A program made the position numbers and the translations under genes. DNA of 64,000 nt, taken from Puniceibacterium antarcticum (lineage in GTDB: Bacteria > Pseudomonadota > Alphaproteobacteria > Rhodobacterales > Rhodobacteraceae). The notes under the pieces were generated by a model that saw nothing but the letters and a program-made list of their open reading frames with translations, did no database searches and was not told the origin of the DNA. Positions 1 to 8,299 of the stretch are shown here, in pieces; the first letter of the stretch is position 1; every line of letters begins with the position of its first letter. The stretch is from NCBI RefSeq assembly GCF_002760615.1, contig NZ_AWWI01000027.1:26719-90718 (forward strand), in the 5' to 3' direction.

Positions 1-507
1 CATACCGACCTGTTCAACAGCTATTTCGGCGGCACCATGTTCACCCATGGCACCCCGTTCCGCCGCGCCGTGGAAGAGGGGCTGCTGGACCCCAAGCGCG
101 TGGTGCAGATCGGTATTCGTGGCACCGCCTATGACACCGAAGACAAGGATTTCGCCAAATCCGTCGGGATCCGCATCATCACGATCGAGGAGTTTCACGA
201 TCGCGGTGTTGTGGATGTCATGCAGGAAGCGCGTGAAATCGCCGGGGATGCGCCGACCTATGTGAGCTATGACATTGATTTCGTTGATCCAACTTTTGCC
301 CCTGGCACAGGTACGCCAGAAGTGGGGGGGCCGAATTCTTATCAGGCGCTGCAGGTGGTGCGGGCACTTGAGGGGCTGAACATTGTCGGCGCCGATATGG
401 TCGAGGTGTCACCGCCGTTCGATGCCTCTGGCGGGACCGCGTTTCTAGGTGTGTCGATCATGTTCGAGCTGCTGTGCATCATGGCCGGGCGCATGTCCGC
501 AGCCTGA
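1..507 (+). CDS. speB: Agmatinase / ureohydrolase family protein, 3' part (5' end outside window)
   Basis: The reading frame is open from base 1, so only the last 168 residues are present; the family is usually about 315-320 residues. Metal-binding motifs are visible: the His-Thr-Asp of the DAHxD motif at residues 1-3 and SYDIDFVDP at about 89-97 (Asp91, Asp93). Ureohydrolases of this type use two Mn ions to release urea from agmatine or related guanidino compounds; agmatinase yields putrescine. The THGTPFRRA segment is typical of the agmatinase branch, but a guanidinobutyrase or guanidinopropionase cannot be excluded from the C-terminal half alone. The polyamine uptake genes at 18-25 kb make an agmatinase role plausible (inference). 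Confidence 0.85.
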   Translation, partial: HTDLFNSYFGGTMFTHGTPFRRAVEEGLLDPKRVVQIGIRGTAYDTEDKDFAKSVGIRIITIEEFHDRGVVDVMQEAREIAGDAPTYVSYDIDFVDPTFAPGTGTPEVGGPNSYQALQVVRALEGLNIVGADMVEVSPPFDASGGTAFLGVSIMFELLCIMAGRMSAA

Positions 508-538
508 TACGCCGGCCTAACCCCTTGATTCCGCGCGG

Positions 539-910
539 TCAGTCGATCGTGCGGATCAGTTTTCGTTCCAGAACGCGCAGGACCATTTTCAGGTCATTTC
601 CGCGTTTCAGCACCTGGCCATCCATCCCCACGACGGAATATTGCCCCTGTTTGCTGCGCAGTTTGGGGCGTTTTTCCACGCGATAGAGCGGATTTTCCGC
701 CGCGCGACGGAAAATGGAAAAGACGGCGACCTCTTTCAGGCAGGAAATACCGTAGTCGCGCCATTCCCCGGCGGCGACCATCTGCCCGTAAAGCCCAAGA
801 ATCACAGACAATTCTGTGCGGTGGAAGGCCACCTGTTCGTGCATCTGGGGCGCTATGGGAAAGGGCGTGAGACTGTTCATTCCAGCAGAGTCGCGCCGAA
901 CGCGTGGCAA
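539..910 (-). CDS. DUF2794 domain protein
   Basis: A 123-residue conserved alphaproteobacterial protein of unknown function. The core with LYGQMVAAGEWRDYGIS and the C-terminal GQYSVVGMDGQVLKRG stretch match the DUF2794 family as I know it. There is no signal peptide or membrane segment. The start is uncertain: the frame opens with TTG at 910, which has a GGAAAAGG purine run about 6 bases upstream, while an ATG lies ten codons inside (878-880) with no spaced ribosome site. It is convergent with the agmatinase gene and preceded by the 11-bp CCATAYG array at 987-1026. Confidence 0.85.
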   Translation of the reverse strand: MPRVRRDSAGMNSLTPFPIAPQMHEQVAFHRTELSVILGLYGQMVAAGEWRDYGISCLKEVAVFSIFRRAAENPLYRVEKRPKLRSKQGQYSVVGMDGQVLKRGNDLKMVLRVLERKLIRTID

Positions 911-986
911 ATCAAGCCTTTTCCAGATTGGCCCTAAAGGGAGCGTAAAGATGCCCGGCCAATGCCACCAGGAGCGGCAAAAACGG

Positions 987-1026
987 CATATGGAAGACGT
1001 ATGGATTTCATATGGAAAGCGTATGG
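987..1026 (-). promoter_or_regulatory. Four-unit CCATAYG array with exact 11-bp period upstream of the DUF2794 gene
   Basis: On the + strand CATATGG or CGTATGG begins at 987, 998, 1009 and 1020, exactly 11 bp apart. Read on the gene strand this is CCATAYG followed by four AT-rich bases, four times. Similar arrays lie upstream of era (30529-30568) and mipZ (61559-61587). The even phasing, about one helical turn, suggests cooperative protein binding; no regulator is known to me for this motif. Confidence 0.65.
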
Positions 1027-1153
1027 CTCGGATGCGGGCGGCAGGCTCTTGCGGTTGGAAGGGCCTGCGTTCAAAAGCGCGGCTTAACCGGGGCGCGATT
1101 TAAACGACGCCATGCCGGACCCGTTGAGCAGATACCAAATACAGGATACCCCG

Positions 1154-1591
1154 ATGCCCCTGCGCCTGAGTGCCGCCCTTTTACCGCTGATCTTTGCCGG
1201 TGCCGCCTTTGCCCTGCCCGGAATGCAAAGCGCGGATGTGACAAAACGTGTGAAGCTGATGACACAGATCCGGGATACCACAGTTCAGCTGTCAAAGATG
1301 GCGCGGGGCGACACGGCCTTTGATGGCGATCAGGCCGCGCGCCTGGCGCAGTTGCTGCGGGCGGACACGGCGGCGATTCCGATCCATTTCGAATTTCAGG
1401 TGATTGATCCGCAATCCCGCGCCCGCCCCGAGATCTGGACCGACTGGGTGGCGTTCGAACAGGCTGCTGCGCGCAGCCAGGCGGTGGCAGATGCCTTGCA
1501 GACCGAAACACCGCAGCAGATGCGCCGCGGGCTTGCCACGCTGGAGCGGACCTGCCGGCAGTGTCATCGCCAGTACCGCGTGGGCGATTGA
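1154..1591 (+). CDS. Exported class II (c'-type) cytochrome c
   Basis: A 145-residue protein starting at ATG 1154, chosen because it opens directly into a signal peptide (MPLRLSAALLPLIFAGAAFA). The only haem-binding motif, CRQCH, lies near the C-terminus, and the protein before it is helical. This layout is typical of cytochrome c' / c-556-like four-helix proteins of the periplasm. Such proteins bind haem covalently and serve in electron transfer or gas binding; which applies here cannot be told. It stands alone on the + strand, about 100 bp before the carboxymuconolactone decarboxylase-like gene. Confidence 0.8.
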   Translation: MPLRLSAALLPLIFAGAAFALPGMQSADVTKRVKLMTQIRDTTVQLSKMARGDTAFDGDQAARLAQLLRADTAAIPIHFEFQVIDPQSRARPEIWTDWVAFEQAAARSQAVADALQTETPQQMRRGLATLERTCRQCHRQYRVGD

Positions 1592-1693
1592 GAGGGTGAT
1601 GTCTGAAGCGGACGCGGTGGTGTGTGTCCGTGCTCTGGTTCTTTGCCGCTGTTCTGTGCAGTCTGCCCGTAAAACACCCCGAAAGGTTTTCCT

Positions 1694-2245
1694 ATGCCGC
1701 ATACCGATTATCCGCCGCTGAGTGACGCCGACTGGCCCGCCGAGGCCGAGGCGCTGAAAGGCAGCTTTGCCACAAGGCTTGATGTGTACCGCGTGATGGC
1801 GCACCGGCCTGCGCTGCTGGCCGCCTGGGCGCCGCTGCGCGACCATGTGGTGGTGCAGACCGCGCTGGGCGCAGAGCTGAGCGAGGTGGCGATCCTGCGC
1901 ACCGGGCACCGGTTGGGCGCGCCTTATGAATGGGCGCATCACGTTGTGCGGTCGCGCAAGCTGGGCATGACGGATGCGCGGATTGGCAGCATCCGGGGGC
2001 CATTGGCCGCCATGGCACCAGAGGATTCGGTGATTGCGGGGGCGGTGGATGCGCTGTTTGACGATCACCGGATCGGGCCGGAGCTGGTGACACAGATCGA
2101 GGCGCTGGTGGGGTCGGACGGGTTGTTCGATCTGATCGCGACGGTGGGGTTCTATTCGGTTCTGGGCGGGATGCTGAACACGTTGCAGACCCCGGTGGAC
2201 GGGGATGTGGCGGCGGCGCTTGCGGCGGAGCCGTTTGAGGACTGA
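1694..2245 (+). CDS. Carboxymuconolactone decarboxylase / AhpD-like family protein
   Basis: A 183-residue soluble, mostly helical protein. The arrangement of a VYRVMAHRPALL helix, a segment with the EWAHHVVRSRKLGM motif, and a late helical segment ending in a FYSVLGGMLN stretch matches CMD-domain proteins. The usual redox CxxC of AhpD is absent, which places it among the non-peroxidase CMD proteins. These are often annotated as decarboxylases with undefined substrate. The function is therefore known only at family level. It starts at ATG 1694, about 100 bp after the cytochrome gene, and the two could share a transcript. Confidence 0.75.
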   Translation: MPHTDYPPLSDADWPAEAEALKGSFATRLDVYRVMAHRPALLAAWAPLRDHVVVQTALGAELSEVAILRTGHRLGAPYEWAHHVVRSRKLGMTDARIGSIRGPLAAMAPEDSVIAGAVDALFDDHRIGPELVTQIEALVGSDGLFDLIATVGFYSVLGGMLNTLQTPVDGDVAAALAAEPFED

Positions 2246-2496
2246 GTGGGTGGCGTTTGCCGACCTAGACTTGACCTTGGGCGCGGGGGAGGAAATTGCC
2301 CGATCCGCTGATCCCGCCAAGGGGATGTGCGTTTGGCGTGCGCTGTCGCGGTGCCGGGGCAGGCTGTGGTGAAGAGGTGCCGCGGCTGGAGGGGCTGGGC
2401 CATCAGGCGGCCTGTTCTTATCCGCTGAGGTAAGGCGACTTGCGTGACGAGCCCATGGATCTTAAGGCAGGGGCGTCTTACGGGAGCACGGGCAGA

Positions 2497-3021
2497 ATGC
2501 AGCAGGATATGACGATCAGGGATCTGAAGGGCCGGGAACTTAAGGGCGGAGAGGATGCCGCGCTTTGGGCGCTGCTGGAACCGGTGTTCCGGGCTGGCGA
2601 TACCTATGCGATTGACCCGGATATTTCGCGCGAGGCGGCGCTGGCCTATTGGTGTGGGCCGGGGCGCAAGGTGTCCATGGTCGAGATCGACGGTGCGGTT
2701 GTCGGCAGCTATTATCTGGTGCGCAATCAGGGTGGCGGCGGGGCGCATGTGTGCAACTGCGGTTTTGTCACCGGCCAGGCGGCACGCGGCAAGGGAGTGG
2801 CGCGAGCGATGTTGGACCATGCGCTGGGCGCTGCCGCAGGGGCGGGGTTCAGGGCGATGCAGTTCAACTTTGTCGTCTCGACCAACAGCCGCGCCGTCGA
2901 TATCTGGCAGCGCGCCGGGTTCGAGATTGTGGGCCGATTGCCGGGGGCATTCCTGCATCCGGCGCAGGGCTATGTGGATGCGCTGGTGATGTACCGCAGG
3001 CTGGACGGTATCACCGGGTGA
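2497..3021 (+). CDS. GNAT family N-acetyltransferase
   Basis: The protein has the GNAT fold signature: an acetyl-CoA binding segment with AARGKGVARAMLDHAL (pyrophosphate loop) and, further on, the STNSRAVDIWQRAGF motif that closes the domain. The long frame opens at TTG 2440, but family members start near the MTIRDL segment, so ATG 2497 (with GGGAG about 10 bases upstream) or ATG 2509 is more likely. The substrate cannot be inferred. The 250 bases upstream hold no recognisable gene. A copy of the GGGATATTT-type gene-end repeat follows the stop codon. Confidence 0.8.
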   Translation: MQQDMTIRDLKGRELKGGEDAALWALLEPVFRAGDTYAIDPDISREAALAYWCGPGRKVSMVEIDGAVVGSYYLVRNQGGGGAHVCNCGFVTGQAARGKGVARAMLDHALGAAAGAGFRAMQFNFVVSTNSRAVDIWQRAGFEIVGRLPGAFLHPAQGYVDALVMYRRLDGITG

Positions 3022-3055
3022 TCTGATGCCCGGCTGATCTGAGCCGCCGGAACGA

Positions 3056-3107
3056 GGGGGCTGTCTGCCCCCTCGCGCTCCCCCGAGGATATTTGGGGGC
3101 AGATGAA
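3056..3107 (+). repeat. Gene-end repeat with GAGGATATTTGGGGGCAGATGAA core (copy 1)
   Basis: A GC-rich inverted section (GGGGGCTGTCTGCCCCC-like) runs into a short core ending in GGCAGATGAA. Six other copies occur in the window (5795, 17855, 29146, 33964, 45901, 48803), all just after gene ends. It lies between the GNAT gene and the NYN gene. Confidence 0.7.
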
Positions 3108-3231
3108 GGCGCGGTCCTGTCGTCGTTTCTTTTTCAGAAACGCCCTTGCGGGATGCCGTGGCGGAAGGGGCATTGTATTTGTAAGCAGGCTGCGAATCCG
3201 TCAGGGTATGCGCAAACCGAAAGGAGCCGAA

Positions 3232-3951
3232 ATGGCCAATCCGAACCGCTCGCCGCTGCTTGCCGTGCTGATCGATGCTGACAACACTTCGCCCAAATAT
3301 GCCAAGGCGCTGTTCGAGGAAATCGCGAGCTTGGGCGAAGCCTCTGTCCGGCGGTGTTATGGTGATTTTTCCAGTCAGCAGATGTCGGGCTGGTCCAAGG
3401 TGCAGGCGGAATTCGGTCTTGTGCCCCATCACCAGCCGGCCAATACCGTGGGCAAGAATGCAAGCGACATCGCGCTGGTGATTGATGCGATGGATCTGAT
3501 GCATTCGGGTCGGTTTGACGGTTTTGTGCTGGTCAGCTCGGACAGCGATTTCACACGCCTTGCCAGCCGCGTGCGCGAGCAGGGGCTGGATGTGTTCGGC
3601 ATGGGCATGCAGAAGACGCCGGATGCCTTTCGCAAGGCCTGCAAGCGGTTCATTTTCCTTGAAAACCTGGAAAATGCGCCCGAGCTTGGGGCCAAGGGGC
3701 CGACACAGCGCGAACCGGGGCGCAACCTTGATGAGGTGCGCAACCTGATCTTCAAGGCGATGGATGCGATCGAGCAGGATGACGAATGGTACACGCTGGG
3801 CCAGTTGGGCCAGTTCCTGACCAGTGCCAATCCGGATTTCGACACCCGCACCTATGGCAAGCGCAAGCTGAGCGATATCGTGGCGGAGCTGAAGGTGTTC
3901 GAGACGCGCCGCAGTGCCGGCAATCAGCTGCTGGTGCGGCGGGTCGACTGA
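3232..3951 (+). CDS. NYN domain protein with C-terminal OST-HTH/LOTUS-like domain
   Basis: A 239-residue protein. The start is ATG 3232, preceded by AAAGGAG at good spacing; the longer open frame upstream looks non-coding. The N-terminal NYN (PIN-like nuclease) domain shows its acidic residues in VLIDADNTS, in DIALVIDAMDLM and in LVSSDSDF. The C-terminal part, from about residue 165 (RNLDEVRNLIFKAMDA) to the end, resembles the OST-HTH/LOTUS RNA-binding domain. NYN-LOTUS proteins (LabA/DUF88 group) are predicted RNases; the target RNA is unknown. A second, shorter NYN protein is encoded at 40844. Confidence 0.85.
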   Translation: MANPNRSPLLAVLIDADNTSPKYAKALFEEIASLGEASVRRCYGDFSSQQMSGWSKVQAEFGLVPHHQPANTVGKNASDIALVIDAMDLMHSGRFDGFVLVSSDSDFTRLASRVREQGLDVFGMGMQKTPDAFRKACKRFIFLENLENAPELGAKGPTQREPGRNLDEVRNLIFKAMDAIEQDDEWYTLGQLGQFLTSANPDFDTRTYGKRKLSDIVAELKVFETRRSAGNQLLVRRVD

Positions 3952-3977
3952 TCCGGGGTTAAGGTTGGGATTGTGGG

Positions 3978-4604
3978 TCAGGCGCCGTAGCGGGCCATGA
4001 AGGTGTCGACGGCGCCGTCGATGACGCGGGTGCGTTCGGCCTCGGTGAACTCCTGGCGCAGGCCAAAGACCAGGCGGACCCAGAGATCCGCCTTGCACAG
4101 TTCCGCAAACTGGTCGGCGGCAAGATTGCAATCTGTCATCTTCAGCTCGCCCCGCGCGGCAGAGGCGCCGAGGTAATCCACGATGGCGCTGTGCACCTTG
4201 AGCGGGCCACTGTTGTAGAAGGTCCGCCCGATATCGGGGAAACGATCCGCCTCGGCGAGGCAGATGCGGAAGATGCGATGGCCCATGTCCGACAGGATGA
4301 ATGCCAGAAAGTTGTGGCCCACTTTGCTGAGCACGATGCGGGGTGGTTGCGACTGATCGATAATCTGCAGCGCCTCATCCGCCTGGCGGGCGCATTGGGT
4401 GGTGGCGACCTCCATGAACAGCAGGCGCTTGTCGGGGAAATAGCTGTAGAGTGTCGCCTTGGACACGCCCGCGGCGCGGGCGATGTCATCGACCGATGCG
4501 CCTTCGAATCCGTCGCGCATGAAGATGTCACGCGCGCCATCGAGGACCTGATCGTATTTGCGCCCCTTGCGCCCCTTGCGAAGCTTTGCAGCGGTGGCTG
4601 TCAT
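3978..4604 (-). CDS. TetR/AcrR family transcriptional regulator (AefR-like C-terminal domain)
   Basis: About 208 residues from ATG 4604. A basic N-terminal tail (KLRKGRKGRK) is followed by a TetR helix-turn-helix with the signature VDDIARAAGVSKATLYSYFP. The C-terminal ligand domain resembles the AefR-like TetR_C group. TetR proteins usually repress a nearby gene and are released by a small ligand. It is divergent from mbfA (ATG 4789), so the 184-bp gap could carry its operator, but the visible palindrome there fits an Irr box instead. Its target is therefore open. Confidence 0.85.
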   Translation of the reverse strand: MTATAAKLRKGRKGRKYDQVLDGARDIFMRDGFEGASVDDIARAAGVSKATLYSYFPDKRLLFMEVATTQCARQADEALQIIDQSQPPRIVLSKVGHNFLAFILSDMGHRIFRICLAEADRFPDIGRTFYNSGPLKVHSAIVDYLGASAARGELKMTDCNLAADQFAELCKADLWVRLVFGLRQEFTEAERTRVIDGAVDTFMARYGA

Positions 4605-4758
4605 GTCTGCCCGTTCCCTTTGCCTTGTCCTACATAAACCGTTTGGTTCAGTCTGGGCAAGCAAAGGCCGCTGTTGCCCGCGGTCAGTGTTAAAGGCGCG
4701 GCGCCATAGGGCCCAAACGGGGCATTTTGCGATTGCAGCACGGCAAAGCTCTGCTAGA

Positions 4759-4773
4759 TTAGAATCATTCTAA
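4759..4773 (+). promoter_or_regulatory. Irr box / iron control element before mbfA
   Basis: TTAGAATCATTCTAA is a perfect 6-3-6 palindrome (TTAGAA, 3 bases, TTCTAA), 15 bp before the mbfA ATG. It matches the iron control element bound by the haem-responsive regulator Irr in alphaproteobacteria. mbfA is a known Irr target, repressed when iron is low. Its place beside the ribosome site fits repression. Confidence 0.8.
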
Positions 4774-4788
4774 AATACGGAGGTGGTC

Positions 4789-5763
4789 ATGCGCTTTTTC
4801 TTTCAACGTCGCCAGTTCAGGGATTTGTCCGAACAAGAGGTTCTGGCGCTTGCCATCTCTTCCGAAGAAGACGACGCCCGGATCTACCGCAGCTATGCTG
4901 AAATGCTGCGTGCCGATTATCCCGACACGGCGCAGGTGTTTGACGGCATGGCGCGCGAAGAGGATGGTCACCGCAAGATGCTGATCGACCTGCATTGCGC
5001 ACGGTTCGGAGAGGTCATTCCCCTGATCCGCCGCGAGCATGTGGCCGGCTATTATGCACGCCGCCCGGTCTGGCTGGTGCAGAACCTGGGGATCGAACGG
5101 ATCCGCGACGAGGCCGAAGGCATGGAAAGCGATGCCGAGCGGTTCTACATTGAGGCCGCAAAGCGCAGCACCGATGCCGCGACCCGCAAGCTGTTGGGCG
5201 ATCTGGCCGCCGCCGAGGCCGGGCATCAGGACCGCGCCGGCGCGCTGACCGCGCAACATCTGGATCCGGATGCGCGCGATTCGGAGGATCGCAATGCCCA
5301 CCGCCAGTTCGTGCTGACCTGGGTGCAGCCGGGGCTGGCCGGGCTGATGGATGGCTCTGTTTCCACCCTCGCGCCGATCTTTGCCACGGCCTTTGCGACG
5401 CAGGACACCGGGACGACCTTCCTTGTCGGGCTGGCGGCCAGTCTCGGTGCGGGCATCTCGATGGGCTTCACCGAGGCGGCGTCAGATGACGGCGCGCTTT
5501 CGGGGCGCGGCTCACCGCTCAAGCGTGGGATCGCCGCCGGGGTGATGACGGCGCTCGGGGGGCTGGGCCATGCGCTGCCCTATCTCATCCCGCATTTCTG
5601 GACGGCGACGATCATAGCCTTTGTCGTGGTGTTCATTGAACTCTGGGTCATCGCCTGGATCCAGAACCGGTTCATGGACACGCCGTTTTTCCGCGCCGCC
5701 TTTCAGGTGGTGCTGGGGGGCGCGCTGGTCTTTGCCGTCGGGGTGCTGATCGGCAGCGGCTAA
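4789..5763 (+). CDS. mbfA: Membrane-bound ferritin-type iron exporter MbfA
   Basis: A 324-residue fusion. Residues 1 to about 150 form a ferritin-like (erythrin-vacuolar) domain with di-iron ligands in repeated helices (SSEEDDARIYRSYAE, AREEDGHRKML, AEAGHQDR). The C-terminal half is a VIT1-like membrane domain with several hydrophobic helices, including the FMDTPFFRAAFQ region and a final helix to residue 324. MbfA exports ferrous iron across the inner membrane and protects against iron and peroxide stress. ATG 4789 is preferred over GTG 4783 because CGGAGG sits 5 bases before it. A perfect Irr palindrome lies immediately upstream. Confidence 0.92.
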   Translation: MRFFFQRRQFRDLSEQEVLALAISSEEDDARIYRSYAEMLRADYPDTAQVFDGMAREEDGHRKMLIDLHCARFGEVIPLIRREHVAGYYARRPVWLVQNLGIERIRDEAEGMESDAERFYIEAAKRSTDAATRKLLGDLAAAEAGHQDRAGALTAQHLDPDARDSEDRNAHRQFVLTWVQPGLAGLMDGSVSTLAPIFATAFATQDTGTTFLVGLAASLGAGISMGFTEAASDDGALSGRGSPLKRGIAAGVMTALGGLGHALPYLIPHFWTATIIAFVVVFIELWVIAWIQNRFMDTPFFRAAFQVVLGGALVFAVGVLIGSG

Positions 5764-5794
5764 GGCCGCCTCCGGCCCCTTCTTCTCTTCTGCA

Positions 5795-5868
5795 TTTCAC
5801 CTGTCCCCAAATATCCTCGGGGGGGCCTGGCCCCCGGGCCAGGCGGGGGCAGACAGCCCCCGCGACCC
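5795..5868 (-). repeat. Gene-end repeat, GGGATATTT family (copy 2, inverted)
   Basis: Read on the - strand it carries the same core (CCGAGGATATTTGGGGACAGGTGAAA) only in inverted order relative to copy 1, with a GC-rich hairpin (CCTGGCCCCCGGGCCAGG) beside it. It sits between the mbfA stop and the following AEC transporter gene. Confidence 0.65.
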
Positions 5869-5961
5869 TCGCGGTTGCAGACCGGCCTCTGAAGTTGGGG
5901 AAACGACCGCCCCGCAGGCTTGGCGATTGACGGCGTCCCTGAGGCTGTTAACAAGATTGCG

Positions 5962-6891
5962 ATGCTGGACATTTTCCTCAAGACGCTGCCGTTTTTCGCA
6001 CTGATCGCCCTCGGCTACGGGGCCGGGCGGTGGCGCTTTTTTAGCGAACAGGCGACGGCGGCGCTGACGCGGTTCGTGTTCTACTTTGCCCTCTCGGCGA
6101 TGCTGTTCCGCTTTTCCGCCAACCTGTCGATTTCCGAAATCTTCGATGGGCGTCTGGCCATGGCCTATCTCTGCGGGACCCTCGCGGTTTATGGCGTTGC
6201 CACGGCGGTGGCGCTTGTGCGCGGGCTGAACGTGGAAACCGCCGCGATCGAAGCGCAATGCGGGGCCATCGGCAACACCGGCTTTCTGGGGGTGCCGATG
6301 CTGGCGCTTCTGCTGGGGCCAGAGGCGGTGGGGCCGATCATTCTGGTGCTGGCCATCGACATGATCGTGTTTTCCTCGCTTCTGGTGATCCTTGTCACCG
6401 GATCGCGGGACGGGCGCATGTCGGTCGGGATGCTGGGCAGTGTCGGCCTTGGGCTGGTCAAGAACCCGATGATCGTGTCGATTGTTCTGGGTCTGGCCGT
6501 GTCGGCCAGCGGGCTGCCCATTCCTGTGCCTGCGAATGAGTTTCTGGCGACCCTGGGCAATGCCGCAACCCCCGGCGCGCTGTTTGCCATTGGCGCCTCG
6601 CTTGCCAGCAAATCGGCAGAGCGGATGCAGATCGCGGGCTGGCTGAGCTTTTGCAAGCTGATCCTGCATCCGCTGTTTGTGGCGGTGGGCGCCTATCTGC
6701 TGTTCCCGGTCACCTCCTATCAGGCGGCGGTTGTCGTCTCGGCCGCGTCGCTGCCGGTGGCGGGGAATGTGTTCATACTGGCGCAGCATTACGGGGTGGC
6801 GCCGCAGCGGGTGTCGGCGGCGATCCTGATCTCGACCGCTTTCAGCATTGTCACCGTGTCGCTGTGGATCGCCTGGGTGACAGGCGGATGA
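5962..6891 (+). CDS. AEC (auxin efflux carrier) family transporter
   Basis: A 309-residue integral membrane protein with about ten hydrophobic helices, starting at ATG 5962 (MLDIFLKTLPFFALIALGYG). The family hallmark is the split helices with conserved Asn/Gly/Pro: AIGNTGFLGVPMLALLLG in the first half and SLPVAGNVFILAQHYG in the second. Bacterial AEC carriers export or exchange organic acids or similar solutes; the substrate here is unknown. The TTG frame opening at 5920 is less likely. The gene is flanked upstream by a gene-end repeat and downstream by the fghA gene. Confidence 0.85.
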   Translation: MLDIFLKTLPFFALIALGYGAGRWRFFSEQATAALTRFVFYFALSAMLFRFSANLSISEIFDGRLAMAYLCGTLAVYGVATAVALVRGLNVETAAIEAQCGAIGNTGFLGVPMLALLLGPEAVGPIILVLAIDMIVFSSLLVILVTGSRDGRMSVGMLGSVGLGLVKNPMIVSIVLGLAVSASGLPIPVPANEFLATLGNAATPGALFAIGASLASKSAERMQIAGWLSFCKLILHPLFVAVGAYLLFPVTSYQAAVVVSAASLPVAGNVFILAQHYGVAPQRVSAAILISTAFSIVTVSLWIAWVTGG

Positions 6892-6965
6892 CTGCGCCGC
6901 AAGTCGGGGTTGCCGGGGGCAGGGGGCTTTAGTAGCCCGGTGGTAAACATATGGGAGATGAGACG

Positions 6966-7796
6966 ATGAAGACTGTTTCCGAGAATCGCTGTTTTGGCGG
7001 CACGCAGGGCGTCTACAGCCACGCGTCCAAGGCCACCGGGGGCGAGATGACCTTTGGCCTGTTCCTGCCGGAAGAGGCGAAACTGGGCGAGGTGCCGGTG
7101 CTGTGGTATCTGTCCGGTCTGACCTGCACTCATGAAAACGCCATGACCAAGGCCGGTGCTCAGGGCTGGGCGGCCGAGCAGGGCATCGCGCTGGTGTTTC
7201 CGGACACATCGCCGCGCGGCGAGGATGTGGCCGATGACGAGGCCTATGATCTGGGCAAGGGCGCGGGGTTCTATGTGAACGCAACGCAGGATCCCTGGAC
7301 GCCGCATTTCAAGATGTGGGATTATATCTGCGATGAACTGCCCGCCCTGCTGGGTGCGGAATTTGCCGTGGATCTGGAACGCCAGTCTATCACCGGCCAT
7401 TCCATGGGCGGGCACGGCGCGCTGACCATCGCCATGGCCAATCCGGGGCGGTTCAAATCGGTCTCGGCCTTTGCGCCCATCGCGCATCCGAGCCAGAGCG
7501 ACTGGGGCCGCAAGCAGTTGGGCGCCTATCTGGGCGCGGATGAAAGCACCTGGGTCAAACATGATGCATCGCTGCAAATGCGCGAGGTCGGCTTTGACGG
7601 GCCCGTGCTGATCGATCAGGGCAGCGCGGATCAGTTCCTGCACCTGCTCAAGCCCGAGGCGCTGGCCGAGGCGATGGCGGCGCGGCGTCAGGAGGGTCTG
7701 TTCCGGATGCAGAAAGGCTATGATCACAGCTATTTCTTTATGTCGACCTTCATGGAAGACCACGTGACCTTTGCGGCAGAGGCACTTTACGCGTGA
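6966..7796 (+). CDS. fghA: S-formylglutathione hydrolase
   Basis: A 276-residue alpha/beta hydrolase. It hydrolyses S-formylglutathione to formate and glutathione, the second step of glutathione-dependent formaldehyde oxidation in the cytosol. The nucleophile motif [10 protein letters not shown] and the C-terminal catalytic His in KGYDHSYFF are present, as is the family-typical [13 protein letters not shown] near residue 55. ATG 6966 follows GGGAGA at 8 bases. The stop overlaps the GTG start of the next gene by 4 bases. The partner formaldehyde dehydrogenase gene is not in this window. Confidence 0.93.
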   Translation: MKTVSENRCFGGTQGVYSHASKATGGEMTFGLFLPEEAKLGEVPVLWYLSGLTCTHENAMTKAGAQGWAAEQGIALVFPDTSPRGEDVADDEAYDLGKGAGFYVNATQDPWTPHFKMWDYICDELPALLGAEFAVDLERQSITGHSMGGHGALTIAMANPGRFKSVSAFAPIAHPSQSDWGRKQLGAYLGADESTWVKHDASLQMREVGFDGPVLIDQGSADQFLHLLKPEALAEAMAARRQEGLFRMQKGYDHSYFFMSTFMEDHVTFAAEALYA

Positions 7797-8248
7797 CAAA
7801 GCTCTACATCGATGCCGATGCCTGCCCGGTCAAGGACGAGGCCGAGCGGGTGGCCACGCGCCACAAGGTGACGATGTATCTGGTCTGCAATGGCGGGTTG
7901 CGCCCCTCGCGCAATCCGCTGGTCGAACTGGTGATGGTGCCGGACGGGCCGGACGTGGCCGATATGTGGATCGCCGAGCGGGCCGGTGTGGGCGATGTGG
8001 TGGTGACCGGGGATATTCCGCTGGCGGCGAAATGTGTGGCCGCAGGCGCGCGGGTGCTGCGCCACAACGGTGAGGCGCTGAGCGAGGCGAATATTGGCCA
8101 GCAGCTTGCGATGCGCGATCTGATGACCGATCTGCGCGCGGCAGATCCCTTTCGCCAGGGGGGCGGCAAGGGGTTTACAAAGGCCGACCGATCCCGCTTT
8201 CTGGACGCGCTCGAACGGGAATTGCGCGGTGCTCTCCGGGCGGGCTGA
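7793..8248 (+). CDS. yaiI: YaiI/YqxD family protein (UPF0178, DUF188)
   Basis: A 151-residue protein starting with GTG inside the fghA stop (GTGA overlap), so translation is probably coupled. The N-terminal [17 protein letters not shown] segment and [17 protein letters not shown] are the family signatures; the conserved Asp residues resemble those of PIN-like nuclease folds. The biological role of the family is not settled. The tail [22 protein letters not shown] is also typical. A short AT-rich palindrome separates it from the HAD gene. Confidence 0.88.
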   Translation: MTKLYIDADACPVKDEAERVATRHKVTMYLVCNGGLRPSRNPLVELVMVPDGPDVADMWIAERAGVGDVVVTGDIPLAAKCVAAGARVLRHNGEALSEANIGQQLAMRDLMTDLRAADPFRQGGGKGFTKADRSRFLDALERELRGALRAG

Positions 8249-8250
8249 GG

Positions 8251-8273
8251 CAAAAATTTTGCAAAAATTTTTG
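8251..8273. repeat. Short AAAAATTTT palindrome between genes
   Basis: Two 10-base arms (CAAAAATTTT and AAAATTTTTG) with a 3-base loop form a hairpin between the UPF0178 and HAD genes. It resembles the second stem of the paired hairpins at 20120-20166, and may be a reduced copy of that repeat. Confidence 0.5.
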
Positions 8274-8299
8274 GTGTCGCGCGGGATGGAGAGACAGGC

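Noticed and set aside
987..1026. A CRISPR-like array
   Set aside because: Units are 7 bp with 4-bp gaps and no spacers; this is a protein-binding pattern, not CRISPR.
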